Positions 1 to 12,100 of a stretch of 64,000 bases of DNA are shown here, one piece after another. This stretch comes from Chytridium lagenaria. Taxonomy: Eukaryota > Chytridiomycota > Chytridiomycetes > Chytridiales > Chytridiaceae. Under the pieces are notes generated by a model. It ran no database searches. It worked only from the letters and a program-made list of their open reading frames with translations, and had not been told where the DNA came from. The DNA lies in assembly GCA_025449115.1 (NCBI GenBank), contig JAHLKC010000026.1, forward strand, positions 62,001 through 126,000. Direction: 5' to 3'. The stretch's first letter is position 1; the number at the start of each line of letters is the position of its first letter. The position numbers and the translations under genes were made by a program.

Positions 1-6
1 GCCGCC

Positions 7-645
7 ATGTTTGCAGCCATGAACGCTAAAGGTCAATCCCCTATGGCCGCAAGTTGTCGCATCCGTCGACGCATGGTTGGCGGAAGATTGCAACGTCGCG
101 TTGATAACGGATGTATTTCGAATGATTTGACGCAACCCTTGTTGGATGGAGATAAGAGGGCTGAGAACACGCCACAGGGACAGGCGATACAAGCTGCGAC
201 GGATATGGCGAAAAGCACAGCCTTTGGATTGATTCCTGGAATTGGGGCTGCGGCGAGTGCTTCCAATACGGGTGATGAGTTGATTAACAATATTGAAGGC
301 GCTGCGAGTGGTAGTCGTGCAGCTCAAGTGAGTTTTCCATTCTTTACTTTTTCTTTAATATTTTTTGTTTTGTGTTTTGATTTGATTCCTTTGTGGCGGT
401 CTTTTAGCTAACCAAATAAAAATATTAGATGCGAACGGCTGGTGGGTGTTATTGGAGCCGGTGTGGGGATTGGTATTGCGGCGGCCACTGGCGATGTGAC
501 CAAGATATCTACTGGTGCTTCGGTGGGGATGAGTCTGGCAGACAAGCTCGCTGCAAAGTTTAAAGTCAAGGAGGCGCCTCCTATTGATACCATTGATACC
601 CCGCCTTCCAGCCCGAGGGCTGATTACAATGCGATGAAAGATTGA
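7..645 (+). CDS. Glycine-rich hypothetical protein, partial
   Basis: Two coding blocks carry similar alternating Gly/Ala/Ile segments of the glycine-zipper kind (FGLIPGIGAAASA in the first, VIGAGVGIGIAAA in the second), which can pack as membrane helices. The first block (7-327) ends at a clean GTGAGT donor at 328. The intron has a CTAAC branch site near 408-412 and a TTAG acceptor at 425-428. The second block reads open from about 430 to the TGA at 643-645. The phases do not match across this junction: block 1 ends in phase 0, while the Gly-rich frame resumes one base after the AG. Either the acceptor differs or one base is wrong. The ATG at position 7 has a good context (gccgcc before it), but the window starts 6 bases upstream, so the gene may begin outside. 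The family is not recognised. Confidence 0.45.
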
Positions 646-2773
646 GGGGAAGGGTGACTATAATCAAGAAAGGGAGATAGATGAGAATGGCAGGGCACGC
701 TGGTCTTGTTTCAAGAAACAGTCCCATTTTCCCACCTCCTCAAACCTTTTTCTTTTTTTATCATGTGTTTTTATGTGTTTACTTTTTTTCATATCATTTA
801 TCTTTCTTTGTTTTTCGTGTTGGTTGTTTCGTTTATTTGTTTGATTCTCTTTAGTTAAATTGCGTTTTCTATTTTTTTTTTTATAAAGAGTAGTGTATAA
901 ATCAATCTTTAAAAGAGTTTTCAAATAAAATAAAACAAAACTGTTTTTATTCGATGCCATGAAGAGGTGTTGGTGATTCGTCGGGGAACGTCGTCGCGTC
1001 CCACGCCGACGGTATCCAGAGATGCGCAACAGAAGCCATGAAGAATAAATAAGAACATTGAAAATAATTGATTCATATTCTTGTTACACAAACATTTTCT
1101 TCTTCATCTTACCTTATATATTACTTGAAGCTTCACACCTCTGAAAGACGAAAACATTCTTTTTAGCCGCAAGGTGAAAGGCCAAAGTGGTGGTAAGTTC
1201 CCTTCAGAGCAGCCCACAGACAGCAACCGGCTTGAAGGAGGGTCAGCACGAGTATAGATATCCGAGGGTATTTTTTCCTCTTTTCCAAAGATACTCTGCA
1301 GACACTCTTTTGGTTGATACCCCTCGTTGATTACTACTACTTTTATCGGTGTTCACACTTTTCAACAAGAGGTTACCTATATCCTCCTGTCATTACATGA
1401 TATTGACTGCACGTTATACGCGTGTCAGTTGACAACAAAGAGGCAAGTAAATAAATAAATAAATAGACAGAATGTGTGTGAATAAATAGTTGCTCTACCT
1501 AATTGGATATATTATTCTTATTCACGCCCAAGCCTTGTGGATAAAAGAAACAAAAGCCCATTACAATTGTTTCACGTCAACAAGGAGTTGCACATCTAAA
1601 AAAGGAAATAAATTGAAAACACAAATTACATATTATTATTGTTATTTACAATTGTGTGTAATTATTAGGGTTATTCACATTATTAATATAATTATATAAT
1701 AATATAGATGTAATATTATTATTACATTTGAAGGCACGTGAATGACGATGGATAATATCATTATTAATAAGGAAAGGATGGTGGTGGACTGGTGGTACTA
1801 ACATGGTGTTTTTATTTAAGGTTTATTATTTATATATTATCATTATAAACACATTATTATTAGAGATGGATGGATTTCTCAAGAGAAAAGCCCATGGTAT
1901 AAATATATTAATGATAAATAATAATAAATATTATAATTATAAAAAGCCCACGCAATGTAGTGTAATATGGTAATAACAATAAGTAACAATAATAATAATA
2001 TTTATAGTAAGGTCATTCATTCATCAGTCAACAACCCTGTCACGAGACCAAGTAAATACCTCATCATCACTATTTATTACCTATTTATAGTAATTAATTA
2101 ATAGTAAATAATAAATGATGGTTGAGGGTTGTGTCTATGTGTGTAACGATGGGCTTTATGTGTGTAATCATAATTAATAAAGAAAGAATATTAATATCAT
2201 GTATTATATATTATATGTATAGGGCTTGCTTTACTATTAATACTATTATTTTTTTATTTACTAAAGACTACTAATACTATATACTCCCTAATAACTATAC
2301 ATACAATACTCTTCACCTCCCTCCTCCCTCCTCCTCTCTGCTCTCCTCTCTCTCTCTCTGTCATCATCACCCACCACCAACCTCCCCTGTCTTAATAAAC
2401 TAATTAAATGTATAACAATAATTATTAATCATCTCTTTTTTTTTTAATACTAATATTATATTTATTGTTTTATTGTTTTATTCTGAAACTGCATGCTTGT
2501 CGTTTTGAATCATCACCACCACCAACCACCACCAACCACCACCACCACTTCAAGCCTCACTCAACCTCCCTCAACTCTACTCTTAACTCTACTCCACATC
2601 CCATCACACAAAAAACAACAAACAAGTCCTAAAATACGCTCTTTACATCAAACCGCTAAACAAATTGAGGGGGATGGGAGGAGTTGGGGAATGAATGTAA
2701 AATAGAAAGGGAAAAAAGACATTGCTCAAATCATAAACCAGGGGATTAATTTAGTAGAGCAAGAGGGGATTTC
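646..2773. other. AT-rich intergenic spacer with microsatellites
   Basis: No convincing gene is seen. The stretch is dominated by TAA/TTA runs, with a tetranucleotide AAAT run near 1448-1466. A pyrimidine-only CT-rich tract lies at about 2318-2360 and an ACC/CCA triplet run at about 2511-2550. The last two lie 200-450 bases upstream of the zinc-finger gene and could belong to its promoter or 5' leader. Antisense ORFs here are low-complexity chance readings. Confidence 0.6.
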
Positions 2774-4540
2774 ATGGAACAGTGGAGTGGACAAGACGAG
2801 AGTGCGGGAACTGGTGGTAGTGGGTCAAACCACCAGCAAAGCAATGCAGACTTTACATGGAGCACTGGGGCCATGACAGCACATCAGGATGTGGATTCTG
2901 CAAAGACATTGGAGATGGCGCCGAGGTCTGTCATGGATGTCAATTATCATGGTGGTGGCGAGATTTTAAAGGACGCGTCTTTTGCGAACAGAGGAGGGAA
3001 TCTTTACTCCGCGTCATTGATGAAATCTACTACATCTAATTCCTCGTGGGGACTGGATTCTGGACAGAATGAGAGTATCAAACTACCTGCTCTACCCATA
3101 CCCTCAGCTCGATCATCTGTGGATTCGCACTTTGAAGCCTTTGGGAACAACGTTGTGACTACCATGTCATTATCAACGTCGTCAGAGTTGGAAAGGTCTA
3201 CATTACCTTTCGAGGGATCTATCCAAAACTCGACAGCGTCGGCAACCTTTGAGTTTTACAACAAGCAGGCGTCGTCTCCCTCTCTCCACTCTGCCAGCTT
3301 AAACTCTTACTCCAACGTCACTCCATCCACACATTCCTCATTGCCTCATCCCTTTGCAACAACGACGGGACCTCGCATTCAACACCCAAACCCCATTTCG
3401 ACTTCCTCCATTCATCATCATCCATCTCCTCCTACAAACACTCTCAATACTTCTCTCCTCGCCCGTCTCCACCCCTCAACTCGTCTTCAATTCCACCTGT
3501 TTGATCCAGCTCCCGTCTCTCCCTCCCCATCTCCTTCTCGTTCTTGTATGACACAGGGTCCTTCATTACCTCCCATCCACCATCCTACACCAACGACACC
3601 CTCTTTTTCATCTCACATCCAACTGCCACAACCACCACCCGACATGTCCACTTCTCCTCCACCTCCACCTCTACCACCACCCTCTCTATCCGAACCATCT
3701 GAACCAGCACCACCACCAACACCACCCCCTCCGCGTAAACCCAAATCATCCAAATCCAAACGATCCGCTCAAGTAGCTGTTTCCACCTCTTCTTTAAAAT
3801 TTACCCCAACCGCATCAGACTTGCCAGCACGATCAAAGTATGAACCTTGGATCCGATTACCTGATTCCTCTGTTGCGCAGCCCTTGCATACGGCCATGAA
3901 AAACTTTCAAAGGAGTACGGTTGGATCAGTGTCTCAAGAAATGGAAGCCGGATCGTTGACATTAACCACCTTACCAGCAGCAACTGCATCGTCATCCACC
4001 CCATCCACCCCATCCTTATCATCCTTATCATTATCATCATCATCATCAGCAGCAGCGGCATCAGCACTTTTCCCACAACCAGCAACAACAGCAACAATAG
4101 CAACAACAATAGCAGCAACGTCCATATCCATATCAATGCCCCCCTCTTCAACAATCCCATCGACAACAAATTCAACTATAACAACAACACCATCAACGAC
4201 CCAAACGATGACCGACAATGACAACCCCATCTTGTCAACAGGAAGAACTCCACTGACAATTCTCTCAAAAGCCCCAACCCCATCAGATCTGTGTAACGCT
4301 CCATCATCTTCACCATCAACAGCCCATCATCATCCGCAGGAGCGCATACTCTACAGAAAACGGAAACGGTCTTTCAGGGTTGGAGATACTTTGACTGGTA
4401 ATATCACGAACGAAAAGATGGATGATGGGACGACGGATGTGAGGGAGGAGGATGGGTGGGGGAGCAGATGGCGACGGGCGGCACGATGGTGGCGATGGAG
4501 GGGATGGAGGGGAGAGCAGTGATGGAGGAAAAGACTAAAG
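2774..4540 (+). CDS. Ser/Thr/Pro-rich N-terminal part of a probable zinc-finger regulator
   Basis: A 582-codon reading frame begins at the ATG at 2774. Composition is Ser, Thr, Pro and His-rich, with long Pro runs near residues 295-320 and poly-Ser near residues 415-425. A basic patch, RKPKSSKSKR, near residue 323 and RKRKRSF near residue 538 look like nuclear localisation signals. No folded domain is visible. The frame closes with TGA at 4520-4522, but another frame runs open from about 4440 to a GTAAGG donor at 4541. That frame is in phase with the acceptor at 5007-5008, so this block probably forms one gene with 5009-6589, with a one-base shift near its end. Alternatively these are two genes. 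Such low-complexity regions are typical of fungal transcription activators; this role is inferred. Confidence 0.55.
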
Positions 4541-5008
4541 GTAAGGATGGTGTCCATGAGTAAACAGTTCTGGATCTCCTCTTTTTTTATACAAGCTTTT
4601 GATTGGGTTTTGTGCAGGATGTATTTTGCGCGTGTTTTGTTTTTTACAGCTGGTTTCTTTTTCCTACTTTTCTTTTACTCTCTCTATTTTTTATTTTTGC
4701 TTTACTTTACTTGGGATTATAAAAAGGGTGAAAGGGTTCAGGTGAGGTGTTGTAAGTATGGATTGCTGTTTGGGTGGTTACCTGCTTTCATTTTTTTTCT
4801 TACAGTGTTAACTATGTCGTGTTTTTGAGTTCAGTTCCTTACGTGCCTTTTTTTTTCCATTGTTTTACTTTCGTTTTTTTAAGCTCTGGTTCCTGATTTG
4901 GTCTTATATATCTACGTTCGAATGTGTTGTATCAAATCATACCGCATGCCTTCTCATCCCTTTTTGCGGTAAATCTGTGATGGACTAATAACATTATCTT
5001 TTTTCAAG
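4541..5008 (+). other. Probable 468-nt intron
   Basis: It has donor GTAAGG at 4541, a CTAATAAC branch site at about 4984 and a pyrimidine tract ending in TTTTTTCAAG at 5008. The interior is T-rich, and its hydrophobic ORF (4547-4828) reads only through T-runs. It is longer than the other introns in the window, which are mostly 37-180 nt. Confidence 0.55.
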
Positions 5009-5800
5009 GTTCCCCGACGCTGTTCACGGATCTCATGTCTTCCGATTTCGCGCTTCCAAACCACCTTCTCAATACGCAACACGGAGGCATGGCTATGCTC
5101 AGCACACAACCAAACTCTACAGTGGACACGCGGACCGAACCTTGGTTCCCCCTTGAAAACTACGGATCGAATCCCCCTAAACGACGGCACTCTATGAAAG
5201 AGGATCATTCATCGTTATCATCGTTCAATGATTTCGCTGCAACCGCTCAGCAGTTTCGGCTACAAAAAAAGGCGTCATTGTCGAGTGCGGACCCTCCATC
5301 ATACCACGTTGCTCACGCCTCATCGAGTACCGGGTACCTCCCGCATACCTCTCATCCACCGTTTCTTCCTCCCGTAAAACCATCCACGGCGTTCAACGCG
5401 CACAACCCCATCCCGCCATCGTTGAATCCAGTTTCCCAGTTACCCTTGATGGAGGATATCCCCACTCCGCCGTTAACGCCTCGAAACGCTTGGCTTCAAT
5501 ACCCCACCTATGCGGCCCCGCTTCACCTTCACCAACCACTCTCTCATTCGCATCCTCCCCATACATCGTCATCCCTCTCCACGTCCTTTTTCCCTGCAAA
5601 TCCTTCCCCACAGAACCTTCCAAGCTTAGCACACTCATCATCCTTGATCCCACAGGAACAACAACAACAAGTACATTCACAACAACAGCAACAGTCGTCA
5701 TCTCTGTCGTCGTTAAACTCTCTCCTATCCAATATTTTCCCATCCACATCCGTGAATCCAAAGGATTATACCACTCTCCCATCTCGTTACCCCGTCAATA

Positions 5801-5834
<34 letters not shown>

Positions 5835-6589
5835 CCATTCCCAAATCCCTCCCCCTTCTTTCACACCGACCTTCCCCCTTCAACTTCCCAACCGTCCTAC
5901 CACTTTTCCTCATCCTTCCCTCCACATCCCTCCATGTTCCCATCTCCAACATCAACCCTTCTACCCCGCCAACCCTCCCCAGGAAGACGGCCCCACCCAG
6001 CCCCCAAAACGCAAACACAGTCTGATCATCGAAAACGGCACCCCCACCACCCAAACAATCGACGACGACGACGACCCCGATGACCCTGATGACCCCTCCT
6101 CCAACTCGGATGATGACGACGAAGGCGACGACGACGAAGACGAATCCGAACCCCAACAGCAACAACAACCCCCTGCAACTCAACCCACCCCCGCCAAACC
6201 CAGAAAAAAGCGCACCACCCAAAAACGCATCCTTCACTGTCCTCACCCCACATGTCCCAAACACGGTCTCCCCAACCCCCTCAACGCCCTCCCAGACTCC
6301 CTCATCCCCATCGCCACCTTTCAAACCCTCCACGCGCTCCGATCACACGTGAGATGTCACCGAGAGGCACACCTGCAGTGCCCTGAATGCCCTCAACGGT
6401 TTCGGAGGGGACATGACCTTGCGAGACATCGGAGGTCGTCATGATGCAGGGAAACCGCATGAGTGTGGGAAATGTGGAGGGAGGTTTGCGAGGAGGGATG
6501 CGTTGAGACGGCATTTGGAGGGAGGGGTTAGGGGAGCCAAGTGTAGAGGGGAGGAGGGGGAGGAAGGGAGTGGAGATCAGGCTGTTTGA
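5009..6589 (+). CDS. C2H2 zinc-finger protein, C-terminal part (frameshifted)
   Basis: The frame is open from the acceptor at 5008 through an internal ATG at 5035. It is Ser/Pro/Gln-rich with a poly-Gln stretch (codons around 5801-5834) and an acidic Asp/Glu run (6060-6145). A basic KPRKKRTTQKR patch follows, then zinc fingers. Finger 1 is atypical: CPHPTC with a long loop ending in LRSHVRCH. Finger 2 is canonical: CPECPQRFRRGHDLARHRR. Its frame stops at 6444, but a one-base shift at about 6434-6437 continues the finger and opens a third, with HECGKCGGRFARRDALRRH, ending at TGA 6587-6589. The finger pattern supports a nuclear DNA-binding regulator. The indel is more likely a sequence error than decay, because the third finger is intact beyond it. 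Confidence 0.65.
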
Positions 6590-8671
6590 GTTGTGTGAGA
6601 TTTTGGTTAAAAACGTTTTACCATTCCCCTCTTTTTTCTTTTGTGGATAAAAACCTTTTTTTTGTTTTGTGAATCCTTTTTTTTTCTTCTCTCTTTTCGT
6701 GTATTCAATTGTGTTTGTTGGGGAGGCGGTGGGGGACTCGTGAAGAATGTCCACACCACATTACCTATATTCCTACTTTGCTGATATTATTTTTTTTTGT
6801 TTCCTTGCGAACATGTCTTGCGGAGTTCCCTCTTTTTTTTTTCTTTTTTTTTGAACCTCTTTTCTTATATTTGGAGGATACTGTTTGGAAGGTATATATT
6901 AAAAGAATATCTCATTAATTTTCTTTGTATGGTTGTTTGGTATCTGTGTTGAGGCGTGTACATGACATACCTTTATTTTATGATGGTATGAAATGGTTAT
7001 TGCTTAACGGATTCTTTACCGTCATGATGTTAGGATTCGCCCCCAAAATAGACCTCACGCGAATATTCCATAACATTCGTTGGGTCTTTTCTTTGGTCTA
7101 GAACAAAATAAACTGGTCCTTTTTTTTCTTTCTGCGTTCTTTTGTACCAAATTGTTTATTTTTTTTTGTCGCAGGTGTTAAAAGGGGCTGACCCTTTTTT
7201 TTTCCTCCTGTTCCTTTTGCTTTTCTTACACTTTGACGGAAGAAAGACGCTTGCATCGAGGAAAACAAAAGACGGTCTTTTTTGATGGTTCTCGCTAAAC
7301 GTATATCTTTATTGCGTCATCCCATTGTCCTCCATTGTCGTTTACAGATTCGTAACAAGACGACACCCCAACGGCGACAACAAACACCAACCTAAAAGTT
7401 AACATGAAAAAATCCCCTCTCAATAACTCTCCCTTAATGGTCTCATCCAAACAATGAACTCTAAAATACATCGCTTATATAACCAGCATCCCAAAAAAAC
7501 AACATAAAAGCAGATTCCCATACATCAACAAAATCAAAGTCACGCGCCCACCCTGTCATTTTCGCTTTCCATCGACAAACAACGACAACAACTAAAAAAA
7601 AATTGGCGAAAAAACGAAAAAACAACAAAAAAAAAAATACCGTCCCCCCCCCCCCCCCCGTCTTCCCAACCACCAAATCCCTGTGCATGTCCCAAACGAC
7701 CTTTCCACGCCCCCCTCATCCCAAAGATTTCTAATAGAATGGGAAGTGTTCATGGGAAAGTCGTTTGGCACATACAGCAGCCATGTTTTGGTAGTTGGAA
7801 AGAAATGGGGGGGTTGATTGACTTGGTTGAGAGAAGCAATGAAAACATCAAACACTTTTCAATACTCATCATCTGGCCCTTTGAGAAACTTCTTTCCTGA
7901 TGTTCTTTTCTTGAGAATCGGGCGGGATTGGAAAACGCGAATGACCTTGATGATTACTTGAGAATGTTGGGTTGAGTGTTTTGGGGGGGGAGGGGGTGAG
8001 ATATTTTGACATGGAGAAAACATACCCCCTTTTATAGGGAGCTATACAAAAAAAAAAAGAAGGGTTTGAGTATTTTATTTTATTCGTTATGGAATAAAAT
8101 GAAACCATTTCCCCTTTGCTGCAACCTCATCGTCATTCCCTCATGCAAAGTGAAAAACAGGTTCAAAAGCTTAGACCCTTGACAAACTCAAAACTTTTCA
8201 TCTGGATTCACAAAACCTTACTCAACCAAAAGATCAAACTTTCTAAAAAGACGGCGGAGAAAAATGAAGGTTCCTTGTGTCGTCTGGATTTTAAATAAGA
8301 AGCGGCTTTTCGTAGGGCGGTTATAACAGCAATGCTGAAAAATATATTTAATGCCAATAATCTAATGCTAAATATATGGACAGCCCCTTCTTCCCCTTCA
8401 TAAAAAAAATAAAAATATACGACAATTTGCAGGCGCACCAAAACTGCTAAACAGCAAAGGAAAGAGAAAAGGGAAAAAAAACCTTCCCTTTTTCATCCGT
8501 TGAAACATAAAAATAATAAAACATGAGCGAACGCCAAAGAAATACAGAGAAGACTGCTACTAGCGGGTGCGCGACAGACCCCGCCAAAAAATACCAGAGC
8601 TACATACATATACGAAAAACGCATCAAACTAATCAGAAAAACAAAAAACCACATTAAAAAGGCAACAAAGT
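6590..8671. other. Intergenic region between convergent genes, with a 16-C run
   Basis: It is T-rich after the zinc-finger gene and A-rich before the CHD gene end, as expected of two 3' flanks. A pure run of 16 C lies at 7644-7659, and a G-rich stretch lies at about 7980-7996. Short ORFs on both strands run through homopolymers and have no recognisable domain. I see no RNA gene. Confidence 0.55.
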
Positions 8672-9101
8672 TCACTGACGAGGCGGTGGATGTGGCGCTA
8701 TTGCCCTCGCAGCACCTCCATCCTGATTAAGCATCAGAACAGCAAACTGTCTTGCAACAGCAATATCCCTCCTAGCCTTTTTCAACGCTCCCGTCTGCAC
8801 CAGCTGCGTCAATGCCTCGTACGTAGCATTAGGGATGGCACCTCGTTCTACAAAAGCATGCAATGAGGCCTGTGCAAGGCCTGGATCACGTTCAAGTAGC
8901 GTACATCCGGACATGCTGTTTACAAGGGGATCCTCGCTCACCCTCACACCAACAGCCGCGGGATCAGTATGTCCGGGTGCGTGAACATACCCCGCACAGA
9001 AATAGCAGACTTGAGGTAAAAGGTCAGCCACCATTCCTGCAGGAGTGATAGTGCTAATGCTAGATGATGCCGCTGATGACTTAACGTATTTTTGCTGCTG
9101 C

Positions 9102-9134
<33 letters not shown>

Positions 9135-12100
9135 AGCTGCTGATTCTGCTGACGCTGTTGTGCCGTTATCAGTGCCGGCTTATTCAAAGCTGGTTGGGAT
9201 GTGACAATAGTATGTGGTATCCTCTGATTGTTTGCCATGGGCGCGGCGGATGGCGACGCCCGCAGAATCATTGAAGGGGCTCTCGGAGACTTTGAATGAA
9301 GACCATCACCCGATGTCGTCGGAGAAGGTGAGGCACCTATTGGCACATCAACTTGTACTGGCTTCATCTGTAGAGGCATCGGCCGTGGAGCTGTAGGAGG
9401 CCCTCCTGCATTTAAGACCGACGATACGAGAGCCTGCTGGCTCTGCACAGCCTGCGTAATGAGAAACTCTTGCTGCTTCTGCCTAAGCTCCTTACTCAAG
9501 TTAAAATCCTTTAATCGTTTCTCTTCCTTGTGCGGGACTGGTACAGGGGTACCTGAGGGTCCTGCAGCACTGCTGGTCTTCGGCTGAGCAGATACAAAAC
9601 TAGTGGATTTCGCGGATTGACCGCCCCGGGCCGTTCGTCCATCATCCTTCTTGCCAAACTTCTCTGTGGCCTCGAAAAAGAGCATAGCTGCTTGTGACGC
9701 AGGCGGTGGCGCCTCAGAGTTTGGGAAAATGCTTGACTCGTACATGTGAGTGTGTGCCTTTGACGGCAAAGCACCCGAGACTGCCAAAGCAGAGAAAAGA
9801 GGGTCGCCGGAGGCATTCGACGAAGGCTCTGAAAAGGTAGGCGCCGGTTTCGCATTAATAGGACCCTTGACGCTATCCGAAGCTGTCTCCGGTGGAGCCC
9901 TTACCGCACCCAATGGCGTAAAATTCGCGGCAACCACTGCGGCAAGCTGTGTATCGACGGGCTGTGAAGCAATTTCATGACCTCCCAACTTCGGCGGTAG
10001 AGGTAATGGCGGCTGATGTGGAATCGAGTGAAGATTGGTGGGTGGTGCAATAGGTAATATATAACGGGCTCTCTTAAGCAACCTTTCAGTAGTAATGAGC
10101 TTTGATCTCTCTGCAGTTAATGCAGTCGACTTCGAACGTGCAACTTCCTCCCGGAGAACTTTCACTACGTCCTCTAAGAGCGGAATGTTATGCGAGCTGA
10201 GGCAGTTGCTTCTATAACGACAGCTCTTGCGATTGCATATAAAGCAGATCGTGCCAAAAGGGCTCCTGCCATTAGGCCGATCATCTGCAAAACGGGATGC
10301 TCGGAACTGAATATGGATTTTTGGAACGGAGATCACTTGAGCTGATGTAGGTTGAACTAGTGGATTTTTAGACTGGCGTTTGTGCATTGGGCGACTTGTT
10401 TTTAAATTCGGGCCCGTAGAACTTTGAGGTGACGTTACAGCAAAAGCGTCGAAAGCAAGATCATCTTCTGCGTCAGTCTCATTGTCTCCGCTGTCTGGTT
10501 TGTAATCCGGATCTGCATCTTTTATGATACGAGGCTCATCATCGACATCATCGTCATCGTAGTCATCATCACCATCGTTGACGGCCGCCACCCTCCGCTT
10601 GCGAGTGTCCACGTTGTAATTGATGACCTTCCTCTTTCGTTTAGACAGCAGTGGCCGACCGACCGGTTGTTCCAGCCGATTTGCGTCAACCATTTCAACT
10701 TCCTCAGGTGGAGGAGCGTGAGTCTCGAATATCCCAAAAGTTATCCTTCTCTCTTTGGTCAGCCGCGTCGGCCATTTGATCTGCTTCCTCTTCGGCGGCT
10801 ATAATGTTCGCCATAGAGTCCAACGAAGGAGGTTCGTCCTCTTTCTCAAGGGCCAGACCTTTGCGAACGAAAAAGATTTTAAGCCACCTTCAGGGGCGTT
10901 AGCGTCTTCGGCGGTTGGTGCTACATGCTCAGCGACAATTGTGTCCCGATCAAGTAGTTTTTCCAGAGCTGTATCGTCGTAGACCGTAACAGAGTCTTTA
11001 TCATTATCATTATCCTCAAAAATGCTTTGAGCACCGTAGCGGATAATTTCTGCAAGATCTTTCTTGTCCAGCTTTTTATCTGCCATCCTCTCCACAACAA
11101 GGTGGTCCAGCACCAACTTTTGCTTCCCAATCTCAATGATGCGTTCTGAGTTTGGAGCGGTTTAGATAAATCTTCACCATACCAATACCTTCCACGGTCC
11201 AACGTGTAAATAACTTAAATACAAGAACACGTTTTTTCTGACCGATTCGATGACTCTTGCCATTGCTTGGATATCTAAGGTAGCTGTAAGCACGAATTAA
11301 ATATGTAGTTAACAGTACCCTGATGTGGATTCCAGTCCGCTTTTTATAAAAAACATAATAAATAGAATAATTTGTAGATTAATTAAGAGTAGAGTATAGG
11401 AGGAATAGACGAAAAGCAATATACCATCAAGCATAATGACAGTATCGGCTGAGGTCAAATTAATTCCGACCCCTCCCGTTCGCGTTGTCAATAGAAATAC
11501 AAAGTATTCAGACCCTTCCTTATTAAATTCGTCAATAAGCGGCTGGCGAGTCGTTGCCTTTGAATCTCCATCCTATAAAAGACTTATTAACATAACCGTA
11601 GAAAAATCATAATTCAGAGACAGCATTGAAAACAGAAGTCCAACTTACAATTCTTAAGAATTTATGTCCCTCCCCAACAAGGAAATCCTCAACAATATCC
11701 AATGCAATCTTAAACTGACTAAAAAGAAGAACTCGATGCCCCTTCTCCTTCAGCTTTGCCAAAAGGGACCGTAAGAAAACAAACTTTCCGCTAGCTTCCA
11801 CAAGTGCCCTGTGGCATTCTTCTGGTGAAATATTTGTATCCAAGCTGTTGCAACAAATACGGATGGTCGCAAAGCTTTCGAAGCTCCATCAGAATACTAT
11901 AGAATTGAGTTAATATCGTCGTTGAATGGTGATAATTATTATAAGCGCATACTTATGAAGTGGCACGGCCTTATTCTCCGTAATGGTGCCAGAGTCGGTA
12001 GCCCTCAATAGCGTGCTATTGCGTTGAAGAATCCGCTTGTAAAGCTCTTTCTGGAACTTTGTAAGGGAGACCGGAACAAGAAGTTCACCCTGTAAAAAAG

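Noticed and set aside
664..1029. 121-codon minus-strand ORF
   Set aside because: Lys/Asn/Thr-rich reading through A/T runs; no domain or splice context.
3801..4230. Antisense ORFs with poly-Leu and poly-Asp
   Set aside because: They are the complement of TCA/ACA triplet runs in the Ser/Thr-rich coding region.
4547..4828. Hydrophobic ORF resembling membrane spans
   Set aside because: T-rich intron sequence always translates to Phe/Leu/Tyr; splice signals flank it.
5725..6333. 202-codon antisense ORF rich in Val, Gly and Leu
   Set aside because: Mirror of the Pro/Gln/Asp-rich zinc-finger exon.
7461..7855. Minus-strand ORFs with poly-Gly and poly-Phe
   Set aside because: They run through the 16-C tract and adjoining A-runs; no domain.
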